DNA from: Oscillospiraceae bacterium
GTDB lineage: Bacteria; Bacillota; Clostridia; Saccharofermentanales; Fastidiosipilaceae
DNA length: 33,735 bases
Reading direction: 5' to 3'
Assembly (NCBI GenBank): GCA_028704415.1
Contig: JAQWFM010000025.1
Coordinates: 1 to 33,735, forward strand
The notes beneath the pieces are model-generated. The model made no database searches, had not been told where the DNA came from, and worked only from the letters and a program-made list of their open reading frames with translations. Position numbers and translations under genes: made by a program. Of this stretch, positions 16,708 through 24,986 are shown piece by piece; position 1 is the first letter of the stretch; the number at the start of each line of letters is the position of its first letter.

Positions 16708-16735
16708 TCAGATCTGACGTTCTTCTGAGATCTGA
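16708..16735 (+). repeat. Inverted repeat after the ferredoxin gene
   Basis: TCAGATCT (16708-16715) pairs with AGATCTGA (16728-16735) around a 12-base loop. No T-run follows. It may protect the 3' end of the short ferredoxin mRNA. Confidence 0.45.
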
Positions 16736-16775
16736 GATATAAAAGTCAGGCTTTTGTATGCAGGTTTAGGAAGAG

Positions 16776-16806
16776 AAAAAGAAAAGCTGTGGCTTTTCTT
16801 TTTTTT
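16776..16806 (+). terminator. Intrinsic terminator of the ferredoxin gene
   Basis: GAAAAGC-TGTG-GCTTTTC (16781-16798) is a 7-bp stem extended by A:T pairs and followed by an eight-base T-run (16799-16806). It lies before the probable trmN start codon at 16907 and so separates the two genes. Confidence 0.85.
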
Positions 16807-16906
16807 ATCATCGCTTTCGAGGCTTACCGACCTGAGCCTGAGCCCTCAGCAGCTGGCGGCTCAGGCTCAGGCGCCCGGCCCCGCTAACCCAGACAGGACA
16901 CCCGGC

Positions 16907-17890
16907 ATGTGTGAAGATTTTTTTGAACCAACGAACCCGGCCGATACAGACCTGATCCCCCTGTATCCTGATGAAACGCTGGAAGATTTACAGCGGGACG
17001 GTCTGCGGCTCATTCAAAAAAAGGACGGCTTTCGTTCGGGTGAAGCCGCTGTCTGGCTGGCAGCTTTTACCGCGGCCTGCTGGGAAAGCAGCCCCCGCCC
17101 GTCGCTAAGCTTTGCGGAACTGGGCAGCGGTAATGGCATGGCTTCCTTACTGCTGGGCGCCAGACTGAAAACTGCCCGGGGAGTGGGGCTGGAGATTTCT
17201 GCGCGGCAGGCAGAATTGATGGGCCGTAATATCCGCTTGAATCAGCAGACCTCCCGCTTAAACTGCCTGCAGGCTGATATCAGGGCGTTAGCGCAGCTAA
17301 GCCAGGCTCAGTGGCCGGCTTTGCTGCAGCCTTCTTCGCTGGACTTTGTGATGACTAATCCCCCCTTTTTTACCGCCGGACCGCTGCCGGACGGCGGTTT
17401 TGGCCAGGCCCGGACCAGGCTGACCCAACCGGCCCCGCCCGGTGAAGCCGAGCGGCGGGGGGCCCGCAGTGAACAAAATGGCCTGACCTTTGACCGGATT
17501 GCTCAGGTGGCCAGCCGGCTGCTGCGCCACCACGGTTGTCTGCACCTGTTACACACGGCGGCCCGGCTGCCGGAGCTCCTTCAGGAACTAACCCGGGCGG
17601 AGCTGATGCCCAAAAGCGTTCGCGGTATCAGCTCCCAAACCGCCCGCGGAGCGGAGCTGGTGTTTATAACGGCCATTAAGGGCGGCCGGCCGGGCGGATT
17701 CAAACTGGAACCGACCTTTGAGGTTCACGGCCCGGACGGTCAGTTGAGCCCGGCGGCGCAGGCTGTTTATGGCCCGGCGGCGCCGCTGTCGGTAAAGCAG
17801 CTCTGGCACCGTGTTAAAATGAGGCAAAACCCTGAGCGCCGGGTCGGCAAGCTTGTGGTAAACCCGGGAGGAGAGCAAAATGAACCATGA
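16907..17890 (+). CDS. trmN: tRNA1(Val) (adenine(37)-N6)-methyltransferase family (YabB/TrmN6)
   Basis: This is a cytosolic S-adenosylmethionine-dependent enzyme whose E. coli relative methylates A37 of tRNA-Val. Family landmarks are LYPDETLEDLQRDGLRLIQKKDGFRSG near residues 19-45, the SAM-binding loop AELGSGNG (70-77), VGLEIS (93-98) and the N6-adenine catalytic motif NPPF (151-154). I use the ATG at 16907, giving 327 residues. The frame stays open back to 16754, but that stretch contains the ferredoxin terminator and encodes no recognisable domain. The ribosome site before 16907 is weak (AGGA). Residues 155-190 form a longer, Gly/Pro-rich insertion after NPPF. The end overlaps rsmI by 11 bases. 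The exact tRNA target in this organism is inference. Confidence 0.85.
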   Translation: MCEDFFEPTNPADTDLIPLYPDETLEDLQRDGLRLIQKKDGFRSGEAAVWLAAFTAACWESSPRPSLSFAELGSGNGMASLLLGARLKTARGVGLEISARQAELMGRNIRLNQQTSRLNCLQADIRALAQLSQAQWPALLQPSSLDFVMTNPPFFTAGPLPDGGFGQARTRLTQPAPPGEAERRGARSEQNGLTFDRIAQVASRLLRHHGCLHLLHTAARLPELLQELTRAELMPKSVRGISSQTARGAELVFITAIKGGRPGGFKLEPTFEVHGPDGQLSPAAQAVYGPAAPLSVKQLWHRVKMRQNPERRVGKLVVNPGGEQNEP

Positions 17891-18959
17891 TGAAAGCCGC
17901 AGTTTGTCAACTGGGCGAATACAAGTTTATCCCCGGCTGGCCGCAACGCCAGTGACCACCAGGCAGGAGGACGAGGCCGCCGCTTTGGCGCCGCAGGCCT
18001 GCCCGCCGGATGCTGTCGCCGCTGCTTTGGGGCCAGCCCTGGGCCAACCCGAGCCGGAGCCGGAGGTCGCCGCAGTCAGGCCCGGTTTATATTTGGTTGG
18101 TACCCCGCTGGGCAACCTGGCAGACTGGTCGGCCCGGGCTCAGGCGGTCTTACAGGCCGTCGACCTTGTCGCCTGTGAAGACACCCGCCGCAGCGGGCTG
18201 CTCTTTTCCCAGTTTGGCATCAGGCAGCATCTGATCAGCTATCATGAGCACAACAAAGCGCAGCGCACCCCCGGCCTGCTGCGCTTTTTGAGCCAGGGCC
18301 ATAGCCTGGCGCTGGTAACCGACGCGGGAATGCCGGCCATCTCTGATCCGGGCAGTGACCTGGCCGCTGCAGCCGCTGACGCCGGCTTTCCGGTCACCGT
18401 CATTCCCGGCCCTACCGCGGCTATGACTGCTCTGGCAGCCTCCGGCCTGGATAGCCGCCGCTTTACCTTTGAGGGATTTTTACCGGTCAAGGGCAAAGAC
18501 CGCGCCGTAAGACTGAAGCAGCTGGCCCGGGAAGAGCGCACCCAGATTTTGTATGAGGCTCCCCACCGCCTGCAGAAAACCCTGGAGGATCTGCTGCAGG
18601 CCGGTCTGGGCCAGCGCCGGCTGGTGCTGGGGCGTGAACTGACGAAACGCTATGAGGAATACCTCAGGTTAACAGTTGAACAGGCCCGGGAACATTATCA
18701 GACCGTCCGACCTTTAGGGGAGTTTACCCTGATTTTGGAGGGGCAGGAGGCTTTTAATGCCCGCCGGCCGGAAGCTGACCCTCTGCAGACCCCGCCAGAG
18801 GCAGACGACCTGGACCTGCAGGCAAAGCTGCGACAGCTTCTGCAGTCCGGCCTTAGCGTAAAAGCCTGCGCGGCTCAACTGAGTGAGGAGACCGGCAGAT
18901 CCCGCAACGAGCTCTACCGCCTGTGCCTGAACCTTAAAAATAAGTTTACAGACCCTTAA
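17880..18959 (+). CDS. rsmI: 16S rRNA (cytidine(1402)-2'-O)-methyltransferase
   Basis: RsmI methylates the ribose of C1402 in 16S rRNA, tuning the P-site. The SAM-dependent tetrapyrrole-methylase fold begins at about residue 69 with LYLVGTPLGNLAD. It continues with CEDTRRSG, YHEHN, LVTDAGMPAISDPG, VIPGPTA and YEAPHRL, all family signatures. A C-terminal helical domain follows. The total of 359 residues exceeds the usual 280 or so because of a 68-residue low-complexity N-terminal extension rich in Ala, Pro and Glu. The ATG at 17880 has a good GGAGG site nine bases upstream, so the extension is probably translated. An internal TTG start cannot be excluded. It ends the cluster that began near 10834. 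Confidence 0.93.
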   Translation: MNHDESRSLSTGRIQVYPRLAATPVTTRQEDEAAALAPQACPPDAVAAALGPALGQPEPEPEVAAVRPGLYLVGTPLGNLADWSARAQAVLQAVDLVACEDTRRSGLLFSQFGIRQHLISYHEHNKAQRTPGLLRFLSQGHSLALVTDAGMPAISDPGSDLAAAAADAGFPVTVIPGPTAAMTALAASGLDSRRFTFEGFLPVKGKDRAVRLKQLAREERTQILYEAPHRLQKTLEDLLQAGLGQRRLVLGRELTKRYEEYLRLTVEQAREHYQTVRPLGEFTLILEGQEAFNARRPEADPLQTPPEADDLDLQAKLRQLLQSGLSVKACAAQLSEETGRSRNELYRLCLNLKNKFTDP

Positions 18960-19040
18960 TTAATCCCCTCAAGTCCCCAGATTGGGCGGTACCTGACCTG
19001 GCCTTACCGGCCCGCCGGAGGTGTTTGGCCTGCCGGCCTG

Positions 19041-19069
19041 GTGAAAGCCGGCCAGCGGTGAGATATAAT
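19041..19069 (+). promoter_or_regulatory. Candidate promoter for the YfhO-family gene
   Basis: GTGAAA (19041-19046) and a perfect TATAAT (19064-19069) are 17 bases apart. The predicted leader is about 75 bases. GCCGGC repeats upstream (19032-19053) overlap the -35 box and may form a hairpin without a T-run. Confidence 0.5.
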
Positions 19070-19149
19070 GTAAGGCGAAATGCCGTTCAGAAACTTACAG
19101 CTTGCAGAATCTGCGCAAACTGAGGCCATATTATTAGGAGGACAAGCCG

Positions 19150-22100
19150 TTGTCTGCCAAAAAGAAAGTAAAAAAGCCGGGGATTATGCCTGCCAGAGTC
19201 CAGCCGGAGGCCCGCGGGATTCAGGAGGTGAAAGCAAGGCTTAAGACGCCGGCGCCCAGGCAGCCGCTGCGGTCCGGCAGCATTCTGTTTCTGGCCTTTT
19301 TATTTCCGCTCCTGATTTTAGCGACTGCCTACGCTATTCAGGGCTTTTACCCGGTCGCGGATACATCCCCGCTTACCATTGATCTATATCACCAGTATGC
19401 CCCTTTTTTAGAGGAGCTGCGGGATAAACTCCTGGGCGGCCAAAGCCTGCTCTACTCCTGGAATGGCGGTCTGGGCGTTAATTTTTACGCTTTGATAGCC
19501 TACTACCTGGCTTCGCCGTTGAATCTGCTGATGCTGCTGTTTCCGGCGGATTATTTGAGCGAGGCAGTCACCGTCCTGACGCTGCTTAAAGTAGGTCTGA
19601 TCGGCTTTACCTTTGCTTTCATGCTGCGCGGCGCTTTTTGCCCTTACGCCAACCGCACGGTCGGCGCTAAGCCAGCCGGCCGCTCGTCCCGGCTGGATGA
19701 GATCGCCACTGATTGGGCCATCATCATCTTTGCCACTGCCTTCGCGCTATCCGGTTTTATCCTGGCTTATTCCTGGGATATTATGTGGCTGGACGCAATT
19801 GTGGCGCTGCCCCTGGTGATTTTGGGCATGACCCGCCTGGTAAGAGACGGGCGCTTTGCGCTTTACACCCTGGCCCTGGCCTATACCATCTATGTTAATT
19901 ACTATATAGCGCTCTTTGTCTGCCTGTTTACGGGGCTGTATTTCTTCAGTTATTATTTTACAGCGGCACCGGACCTGCCGGAAGCCCGCCTGCGGCCCTG
20001 GCGGCACTTCTTCAAACGCTTGCTGCAGTTTGTGTTTTTCTCCCTGCTGGGCGCCGCACTGGCCACCTTTATGGCGCTGCCTACCTACCTGGCCTTGCAG
20101 AACACTTCGGCTACTAACGACAAGTTTCCGCAGACCTGGAGCATCACCTTTAATATCTTCGCGTTCATCAGCCGCAATCTGCCGGCCATGCAGCCGGCTA
20201 TCCGGGATGGCCTGCCTAACATATATGTCGGCCTGCCCGTGTTTATCCTGCTGCCGCTTTATCTGTCCTGCCGCCGGATCAGACTGAGTGAAAAACTCTG
20301 GCATCTGGGCCTGCTGGCCTTTATCTATATCAGTTTTGCGTCAAATGGTCTGAACTTCCTGTGGCACGGCATGCACTATCCTAATCAGCTGCCTTATCGG
20401 TATGCGTTTGTGTTCAGCTTTCTGCTGCTAATCATAGGCTTCAGAGCTTTTACCTATGTCCGGGAGATGAAACCGGCGGTTCTGGCCTTTGGCGCCGGCA
20501 GCGGGATACTGTATGTGATCCTGGCGGAACAGTTTTTAAGTGAAACGGTTGACCACACCACGGTTTTTGCCAGCCTGTTGTTTTTAGCCGTCTACGCCGC
20601 GGTCTTTTCTTTGCTGCGCAACCGGCGTTATAGCTTCAGATCGGTCGTCACTATTTTTACCGTCGTATTTATGGCAGAAATTCTGTTTAATACCGTCATA
20701 ACCACCTGGGCGATTAATGAAAATGAACACTATACCAGCCGCTCCAGCTTTAATGGCGACTTCAGCAGTGTCCGCTCAGAGATTGCGGCCATTGAAGACT
20801 CGGATGCCACCTTTTACCGGATGGAGCTGATTCAGCAAAAAACCACTAATAGTCCGGCTCTTTACAATTATCCCGGCTTCACCCTGTTTGCGTCGACCAG
20901 TTATGAAGAGACGGCCAAATTGATGCGGAACCTGGGCTACCACAGCAACAACATTAACAGTTATAAATATACCGGCTCCACCGCGGTTATGAACTCTATT
21001 TTTGGCTTAAAGTATCTGATCAATAAAACTGAAGCGATTCAGGATCCGCTGCTGCAAAACATCCCTTCCTCCAACGGTTTGTATACTTATCTGAATCCGT
21101 ATGCCTTATCGGTAGGCTTTTTGACCGATGACAATTTGCTGAACTGGAACACGGAATCAGGTTCGCCCTTTGAACTGCAGAATAATTTTGTCAAACTGAG
21201 CGGCGCCACAACTAAAGATGTGCTGGACAGCCGTGAACTGGAGACGGAGGAACTGACCAACTACAACGCCACTTCAAGCAGCGCCGTCAACGGCTATGCT
21301 TTTGATCCTGTTGATAGCGGCCAGGCCGGCACCGTTACCCTGACGATGACGGTTCAGCAGGCTGAACATCTTTACTTTTATATTGAGGCTAATGCCACGA
21401 CTACGGTGGAGGTAACCGTCACGGCGGCCGATCAGAGTCAGCTGGCCGCCGGTGAGAGTAAAACTGAGGCTGAAACCGTCCTGACCCCAGCCCTGGGGGA
21501 GGAAAATGAGACCGAAGCGGTTTCAACCTCTTTTTATGATTCCCGTGATATCAATAAGCCGGAAACTTTTGATGCCGGGTATTGTGAAGCCGGCAGCACG
21601 GTTCGGCTGACGCTTAAAGCCAGCGAAGGCAACGCTCAGTCCTTAAGAGTTTATGCTGCCGCCCTGAATGAGAGCGTTTATACCCAGGCCTTCGAGAAAC
21701 TGGCTCAGGGCAATCTGGAGATTTCTGACTATACGGCGGACAGCCTGACCGGTACGGTCACCGCTCAGGACAGTTCCCTGCTTTTCCTGTCCATTCCTTA
21801 TGACAGCTCATGGCAGGTGACCGTGGACGGTAAGACGGCAACCCTGCTGGATGTGGGCGATGGCCTGTCCGGGGTAGCGCTGCAGGCCGGTACCCATCAG
21901 ATCAGCTTAAAATTTATTCCTGACGGCTTGCCGCAGGGCCTGATAATCAGCGGTGCAGCCTTGCTGCTGCTGTTGCTGCTGCTGTTGCTTTCCCGGCTGA
22001 CGGCTTCGCGCCGCCGGGAACGCCAGCGGCGTCTGGTACAGGAGCTGGAGAACCGGGAGCTGAATTACCGGCAGGCGGTCGTTAAGGCCGCGGCCGCTCT

Positions 22101-22452
22101 AAATGGCAGCGGGTCTCTGGCTGATATGACCGCGTCTGATTTGTGGGACCGCGCACCGCAAACGCCGGATCAGCCGGCGGCGGACTTAAACCCAGGGGAT
22201 CAGCCGGCAAAACGAACGCCTGATAAGACGCTTCCCCCGGCAGCTCAGCCTGCGGCCAGTCCCGCCGTCCCGCCTGCCACCGCGGCGGCCGACCAGGCGT
22301 TTCGGCCTCAGTCACAAGCTGCTTCCCCGCCGGCCGCGCGCGGGGAGCCTCCCGTCCCCTCAGCCAATGATTCCGGCCGGTCAGCTGAAAATGATTCCGG
22401 CCAGTCAGCTGAATCAGCAAAAAACGAAGCTAACGGACAAAAAAACGAGTAA
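19150..22452 (+). CDS. YfhO-family large membrane protein
   Basis: This 1100-residue multi-pass membrane protein belongs to the YfhO family, whose B. subtilis and Listeria members are linked to lipoteichoic acid glycosylation with GtcA and CsbB-type enzymes. After a basic cytosolic N-terminus (1-42) come about a dozen membrane segments. The signature LYSWNGGLGVNFYALIAYY lies near residues 100-118. A large outer domain follows, then the family's closing motif PYDSSWQVTVDGK and GTHQISLKFIPDG. The last membrane segment includes ten leucines in a row. About 148 residues of hydrophilic tail remain, Ala/Pro-rich and ending in a short tandem repeat. Translation starts at TTG eight bases after AGGAGG. 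No GtcA or CsbB partner is in the window, so the substrate is unknown. Confidence 0.88.
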   Translation: MSAKKKVKKPGIMPARVQPEARGIQEVKARLKTPAPRQPLRSGSILFLAFLFPLLILATAYAIQGFYPVADTSPLTIDLYHQYAPFLEELRDKLLGGQSLLYSWNGGLGVNFYALIAYYLASPLNLLMLLFPADYLSEAVTVLTLLKVGLIGFTFAFMLRGAFCPYANRTVGAKPAGRSSRLDEIATDWAIIIFATAFALSGFILAYSWDIMWLDAIVALPLVILGMTRLVRDGRFALYTLALAYTIYVNYYIALFVCLFTGLYFFSYYFTAAPDLPEARLRPWRHFFKRLLQFVFFSLLGAALATFMALPTYLALQNTSATNDKFPQTWSITFNIFAFISRNLPAMQPAIRDGLPNIYVGLPVFILLPLYLSCRRIRLSEKLWHLGLLAFIYISFASNGLNFLWHGMHYPNQLPYRYAFVFSFLLLIIGFRAFTYVREMKPAVLAFGAGSGILYVILAEQFLSETVDHTTVFASLLFLAVYAAVFSLLRNRRYSFRSVVTIFTVVFMAEILFNTVITTWAINENEHYTSRSSFNGDFSSVRSEIAAIEDSDATFYRMELIQQKTTNSPALYNYPGFTLFASTSYEETAKLMRNLGYHSNNINSYKYTGSTAVMNSIFGLKYLINKTEAIQDPLLQNIPSSNGLYTYLNPYALSVGFLTDDNLLNWNTESGSPFELQNNFVKLSGATTKDVLDSRELETEELTNYNATSSSAVNGYAFDPVDSGQAGTVTLTMTVQQAEHLYFYIEANATTTVEVTVTAADQSQLAAGESKTEAETVLTPALGEENETEAVSTSFYDSRDINKPETFDAGYCEAGSTVRLTLKASEGNAQSLRVYAAALNESVYTQAFEKLAQGNLEISDYTADSLTGTVTAQDSSLLFLSIPYDSSWQVTVDGKTATLLDVGDGLSGVALQAGTHQISLKFIPDGLPQGLIISGAALLLLLLLLLLSRLTASRRRERQRRLVQELENRELNYRQAVVKAAAALNGSGSLADMTASDLWDRAPQTPDQPAADLNPGDQPAKRTPDKTLPPAAQPAASPAVPPATAAADQAFRPQSQAASPPAARGEPPVPSANDSGRSAENDSGQSAESAKNEANGQKNE
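22366..22413 (+). repeat. Two-copy 24-base tandem repeat in the YfhO tail
   Basis: Two adjacent 24-base units (22366-22389 and 22390-22413) differ at one base. They encode NDSGRSAE and NDSGQSAE near the protein C-terminus. Being a multiple of three, copy-number change would keep the frame. Confidence 0.9.
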
Positions 22453-22486
22453 TTTGCAGAATTTCGGCAGTATTTTATATTTTACC

Positions 22487-22514
22487 TTGACAGTGCTTCA
22501 GATCATGGTAGAAT
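22487..22514 (+). promoter_or_regulatory. Promoter for rplM-rpsI
   Basis: A consensus TTGACA (22487-22492) is followed after 16 bases by TAGAAT (22509-22514), in a locally AT-rich stretch 35 bases after the YfhO-family stop codon. It predicts a leader of about 88 bases for the ribosomal protein operon. Confidence 0.75.
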
Positions 22515-22518
22515 GAAC

Positions 22519-22600
22519 AAGCGTTTTTGAGACGTGACGCTTTTAGATAAGTGCGGCCGTCAGAGGGTTAGCTAATCCGCTGCTGCTGTTGATGTGGAGG
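22519..22600 (+). promoter_or_regulatory. rplM mRNA leader with hairpins, possible L13-type autoregulatory element
   Basis: The leader begins with AAGCGT (22519-22524) pairing with ACGCTT (22537-22542). Further on, GCGG and CCGC (around 22553-22581) enclose GGTTAGCTAATCC, a second possible stem. A leader element upstream of rplM is known in Firmicutes (the L13 leader motif), but I cannot align this sequence to that model by eye. Confidence 0.3.
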
Positions 22601-22608
22601 TAAAAAGT

Positions 22609-23043
22609 ATGGGAACCTATGTTGCGAAAGCAGGGGAGATCCAGCCCAAATGGTATCTGGTGGACGCCAGTGGCAAAACGCTGGGCCGCCTGACTTCTGA
22701 AATCGCTAAAGTTTTAACCGGCAAAAACAAGCCGGAATATACGCCTTTTCTGGATACCGGTGATTTTGTCATTGTGATCAATGCGGAAAAGATTAAGGTG
22801 ACCGGCAACAAGGCGGCGCAAAAGGTCTACCGTTATCATACCGGCTATCCCGGCGGCCTTAAGGAAGTCAGCTATCAAAATATGCTGCAGAAGCATCCTG
22901 AGCGCGTGATTGAACTGGCTGTCAAGGGCATGCTGCCCAAGTCATCATTAGGCCGTCAGATGATAAAGAAGCTTAAAGTATATGCCGGGGCCGAGCATCC
23001 TCACAGCGCTCAGCAGCCGGAAATCCTGGATATCAAGGCGTAA
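22609..23043 (+). CDS. rplM: 50S ribosomal protein L13
   Basis: This is a 144-residue large-subunit protein that binds 23S rRNA early in assembly. Landmarks include [35 protein letters not shown], the [19 protein letters not shown] stretch and the C-terminal [22 protein letters not shown] place the start at the ATG at 22609, eight bases after the GGAGG (22596-22600). An in-frame GTG at 22594 would use that ribosome site as coding sequence and adds nothing conserved. It is followed 15 bases later by rpsI in the universal rplM-rpsI order. Confidence 0.98.
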   Translation: MGTYVAKAGEIQPKWYLVDASGKTLGRLTSEIAKVLTGKNKPEYTPFLDTGDFVIVINAEKIKVTGNKAAQKVYRYHTGYPGGLKEVSYQNMLQKHPERVIELAVKGMLPKSSLGRQMIKKLKVYAGAEHPHSAQQPEILDIKA

Positions 23044-23058
23044 GGGGAGGACTGGATC

Positions 23059-23463
23059 ATGGCAAAAGCAGTTAAAACATATAACTGGGGTACCGGCCGC
23101 CGTAAAAATGCGGTTGCCCGCGTCAGACTGACACCGGGTCAGGGCGTGATTACCATCAATGATAAGGATATTGAGGACTATTTTGGTCTGGAAACCCTTA
23201 AGCTGGTGGTACGCCAGCCACTGGTTGAGGCCGGTGTAGCCGATAAATTTGATGTCTTTTGTGATGTCAAGGGCGGCGGTATTTCCGGCCAGGCCGGCGC
23301 CATCCGGCACGGCATTGCCAGAGCGCTGGTGGATACGGACAGTGAGACTTACCGGGCGGTGCTCAAAAAGGCAGGCTTCCTGACCCGTGACAGCCGCATG
23401 AAGGAACGTAAAAAGTACGGCCTCAAAAAGGCCCGTAAAGCTTCCCAGTTCTCCAAGCGTTAA
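23059..23463 (+). CDS. rpsI: 30S ribosomal protein S9
   Basis: This is a 134-residue small-subunit protein whose basic C-terminal tail reaches the P-site tRNA. The family pattern is clear: [19 protein letters not shown] near the N-terminus, the [19 protein letters not shown] core, and the tail [18 protein letters not shown] ending QFSKR. The start has a GGGGAGG ribosome site. It is cotranscribed with rplM, and a strong terminator follows after about 50 bases. Confidence 0.98.
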   Translation: MAKAVKTYNWGTGRRKNAVARVRLTPGQGVITINDKDIEDYFGLETLKLVVRQPLVEAGVADKFDVFCDVKGGGISGQAGAIRHGIARALVDTDSETYRAVLKKAGFLTRDSRMKERKKYGLKKARKASQFSKR

Positions 23464-23510
23464 TTGCCTTGGTGGCGGCTGCACCGGAGCGTATCCTGCA
23501 GCTGTTTGCG

Positions 23511-23551
23511 AGCCGTTTTTTCTCCCCCGGGGTGAGAAGAAACGGCTTTTT
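23511..23551 (+). terminator. Intrinsic terminator of rplM-rpsI
   Basis: A 14-bp stem, AGCCGTTTTTTCTC (23511-23524) with GAGAAGAAACGGCT (23534-23547) including one G:T pair, closes a nine-base loop and runs into TTTTT. It ends shortly before tsaE, which begins at 23569. Confidence 0.88.
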
Positions 23552-23568
23552 ATATATGAGGCTGATTT

Positions 23569-24231
23569 ATGACCATACCTGAATTTAACCAGACCAGGCC
23601 AGGCGAAAAGCAACTCGATCTGCTGTCTGACTCACCTGAAGCGACTCGCAGCCTGGGGCGCTGGCTGGGCGTTCATTTGCCCAACCGCACAGCGGTGGCG
23701 TTGGACGGTGATCTGGGCGCCGGCAAAACCTGTTTGGTTGCAGGCCTGGCCCAGGGGCTGGGGATCAGTACCCCCACGGCCAGTCCGACCTTTATGCTGG
23801 TGATGGAACATCGGGACCCGGCCGCCCGTTTGCCGCTTTTTCATTTTGATACCTACCGGCTGCGTGACTGGGAGGATTTTGAAGAGGCCGGCTTAGCCGA
23901 GTATTTTAATGAAGATGGTATCTATGCCATTGAATGGGCCCGGCAGATTGCAGCAATCTTACCGGAGCAGCGCTTAACCCTGCAGCTCAGACGCCTGGCG
24001 GCCGGCAGCTTTCCGGCCCCGGACGCCGACACTGGGTCAGCAATGGAAAACCGCCGCTTGCTGAGCCTGTCTTTTAGTCCGCCGCTGGCAGCCCTGGCAC
24101 TGCAGCTTGAAGAAGCCTGCCGCCAGGTCAGGCTGGGCGCTGGGCTCAGCCTGGGACCCGATTTACCGGTGCCGGAGGGGGAGAGCGGGCCGCAAACGGC
24201 CGTGATTCCGCCTGAAAGAGGAGACTTATGA
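23569..24231 (+). CDS. tsaE: tRNA t6A biosynthesis ATPase TsaE
   Basis: TsaE is the ATPase that works with TsaB and TsaD to make N6-threonylcarbamoyl-adenosine at position 37 of ANN-decoding tRNAs. The P-loop GDLGAGKT is at residues 47-54. The family motifs SPTF (72-75), HFDTYRL (92-98) and IEWARQ (121-126) follow. At 220 residues it is longer than the usual 150 or so. The last 70 residues are Ala/Leu/Pro-rich and not conserved as far as I can judge. The start has a GAGG site. It overlaps tsaB by four bases (ATGA). Confidence 0.93.
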   Translation: MTIPEFNQTRPGEKQLDLLSDSPEATRSLGRWLGVHLPNRTAVALDGDLGAGKTCLVAGLAQGLGISTPTASPTFMLVMEHRDPAARLPLFHFDTYRLRDWEDFEEAGLAEYFNEDGIYAIEWARQIAAILPEQRLTLQLRRLAAGSFPAPDADTGSAMENRRLLSLSFSPPLAALALQLEEACRQVRLGAGLSLGPDLPVPEGESGPQTAVIPPERGDL

Positions 24232-24986
24232 ACATACTGGCTATAGATACGTCCGGATCAGCCTGCTGTGTGGCCTTAGCCGATGACAGCGGCCAGGTGC
24301 TGGTTGACTTTAACCTGCAACTGGGGCGGACTCACTCGCAGCAACTGCAGCCTTTGATTGAAGCAGCCTTAAAGCAAGCCGGCTGGCCGGCCACTGCTTT
24401 GCAGGCTGTCGCGGTGGGCATTGGCCCTGGCTCGTATACCGGAATCAGGATCGGCGCGGCGACTGCTCAGGGCATGGCCGTGGCCCTGGACATTCCGGTG
24501 TTGCCCGTGTCGTCGCTGGCCGCCCTGGCCGCGGCGCAGGCCGGGGAAACCTGCCGTCTGATCTGCCCCATAACCGATGCCCGTCACCGGCGGGTGTACG
24601 GAGCCCTGTGGTGGCAGGACCGGCCGGTAGTGGCAGATTTTTTAGGCGACCTGCAACGGCTGTCTGAAAAAATCCGCAACTGGCTAAGCCTGCAAAGCAA
24701 GGACCGGGCGGCTTTAGCTCAGCGGCGTCCCGACGAAATCTTACTGCTGGGCAGCGGTGCCGCGGCTTATGCGTCGGACACGGCCCTGAAGCAGGACCTC
24801 CTGAGCCTGGGCTTAAAACCGCAGTTTCGGACGGAGCAGACCGTGGTCCGGGCGGCAGATCTGGCGGCTGAGGCGTTCAGACAACTGCGGCAGGAGGGGC
24901 CAGGCTGCCTCATTGATCCGGCCGCACTGCGGCCGCATTATCTGAGCCGGACGTCTGCGGAGCGCCAGGCAGGGTTATATGTCTGA
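24228..24986 (+). CDS. tsaB: tRNA t6A biosynthesis protein TsaB
   Basis: TsaB is a catalytically inactive ASKHA-fold paralogue of TsaD that scaffolds the TsaD-TsaB-TsaE complex. At 252 residues it is of usual length. It begins MNILAIDTSGSACCVAL, continues with GRTHSQQLQPLIEAAL, and has the family signature GIGPGSYTGIRIGAATAQGMA near residues 63-83. The AGAGGAG ribosome site lies inside tsaE. It overlaps tsaE by four bases and rimI by eight, a tight tsaE-tsaB-rimI operon common in Firmicutes. tsaD is not in the window. Confidence 0.95.
   Translation: MNILAIDTSGSACCVALADDSGQVLVDFNLQLGRTHSQQLQPLIEAALKQAGWPATALQAVAVGIGPGSYTGIRIGAATAQGMAVALDIPVLPVSSLAALAAAQAGETCRLICPITDARHRRVYGALWWQDRPVVADFLGDLQRLSEKIRNWLSLQSKDRAALAQRRPDEILLLGSGAAAYASDTALKQDLLSLGLKPQFRTEQTVVRAADLAAEAFRQLRQEGPGCLIDPAALRPHYLSRTSAERQAGLYV

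Noticed and set aside
16754-16906. In-frame upstream extension of the TrmN-type methyltransferase
   Set aside because: It contains the ferredoxin terminator and encodes a poly-Phe/Leu stretch made by the T-run, with nothing conserved.
22366-22413. Adjacent 24-base repeats as a possible CRISPR
   Set aside because: There are only two copies, with no spacer between them, inside a coding tail; this is a simple tandem duplication.
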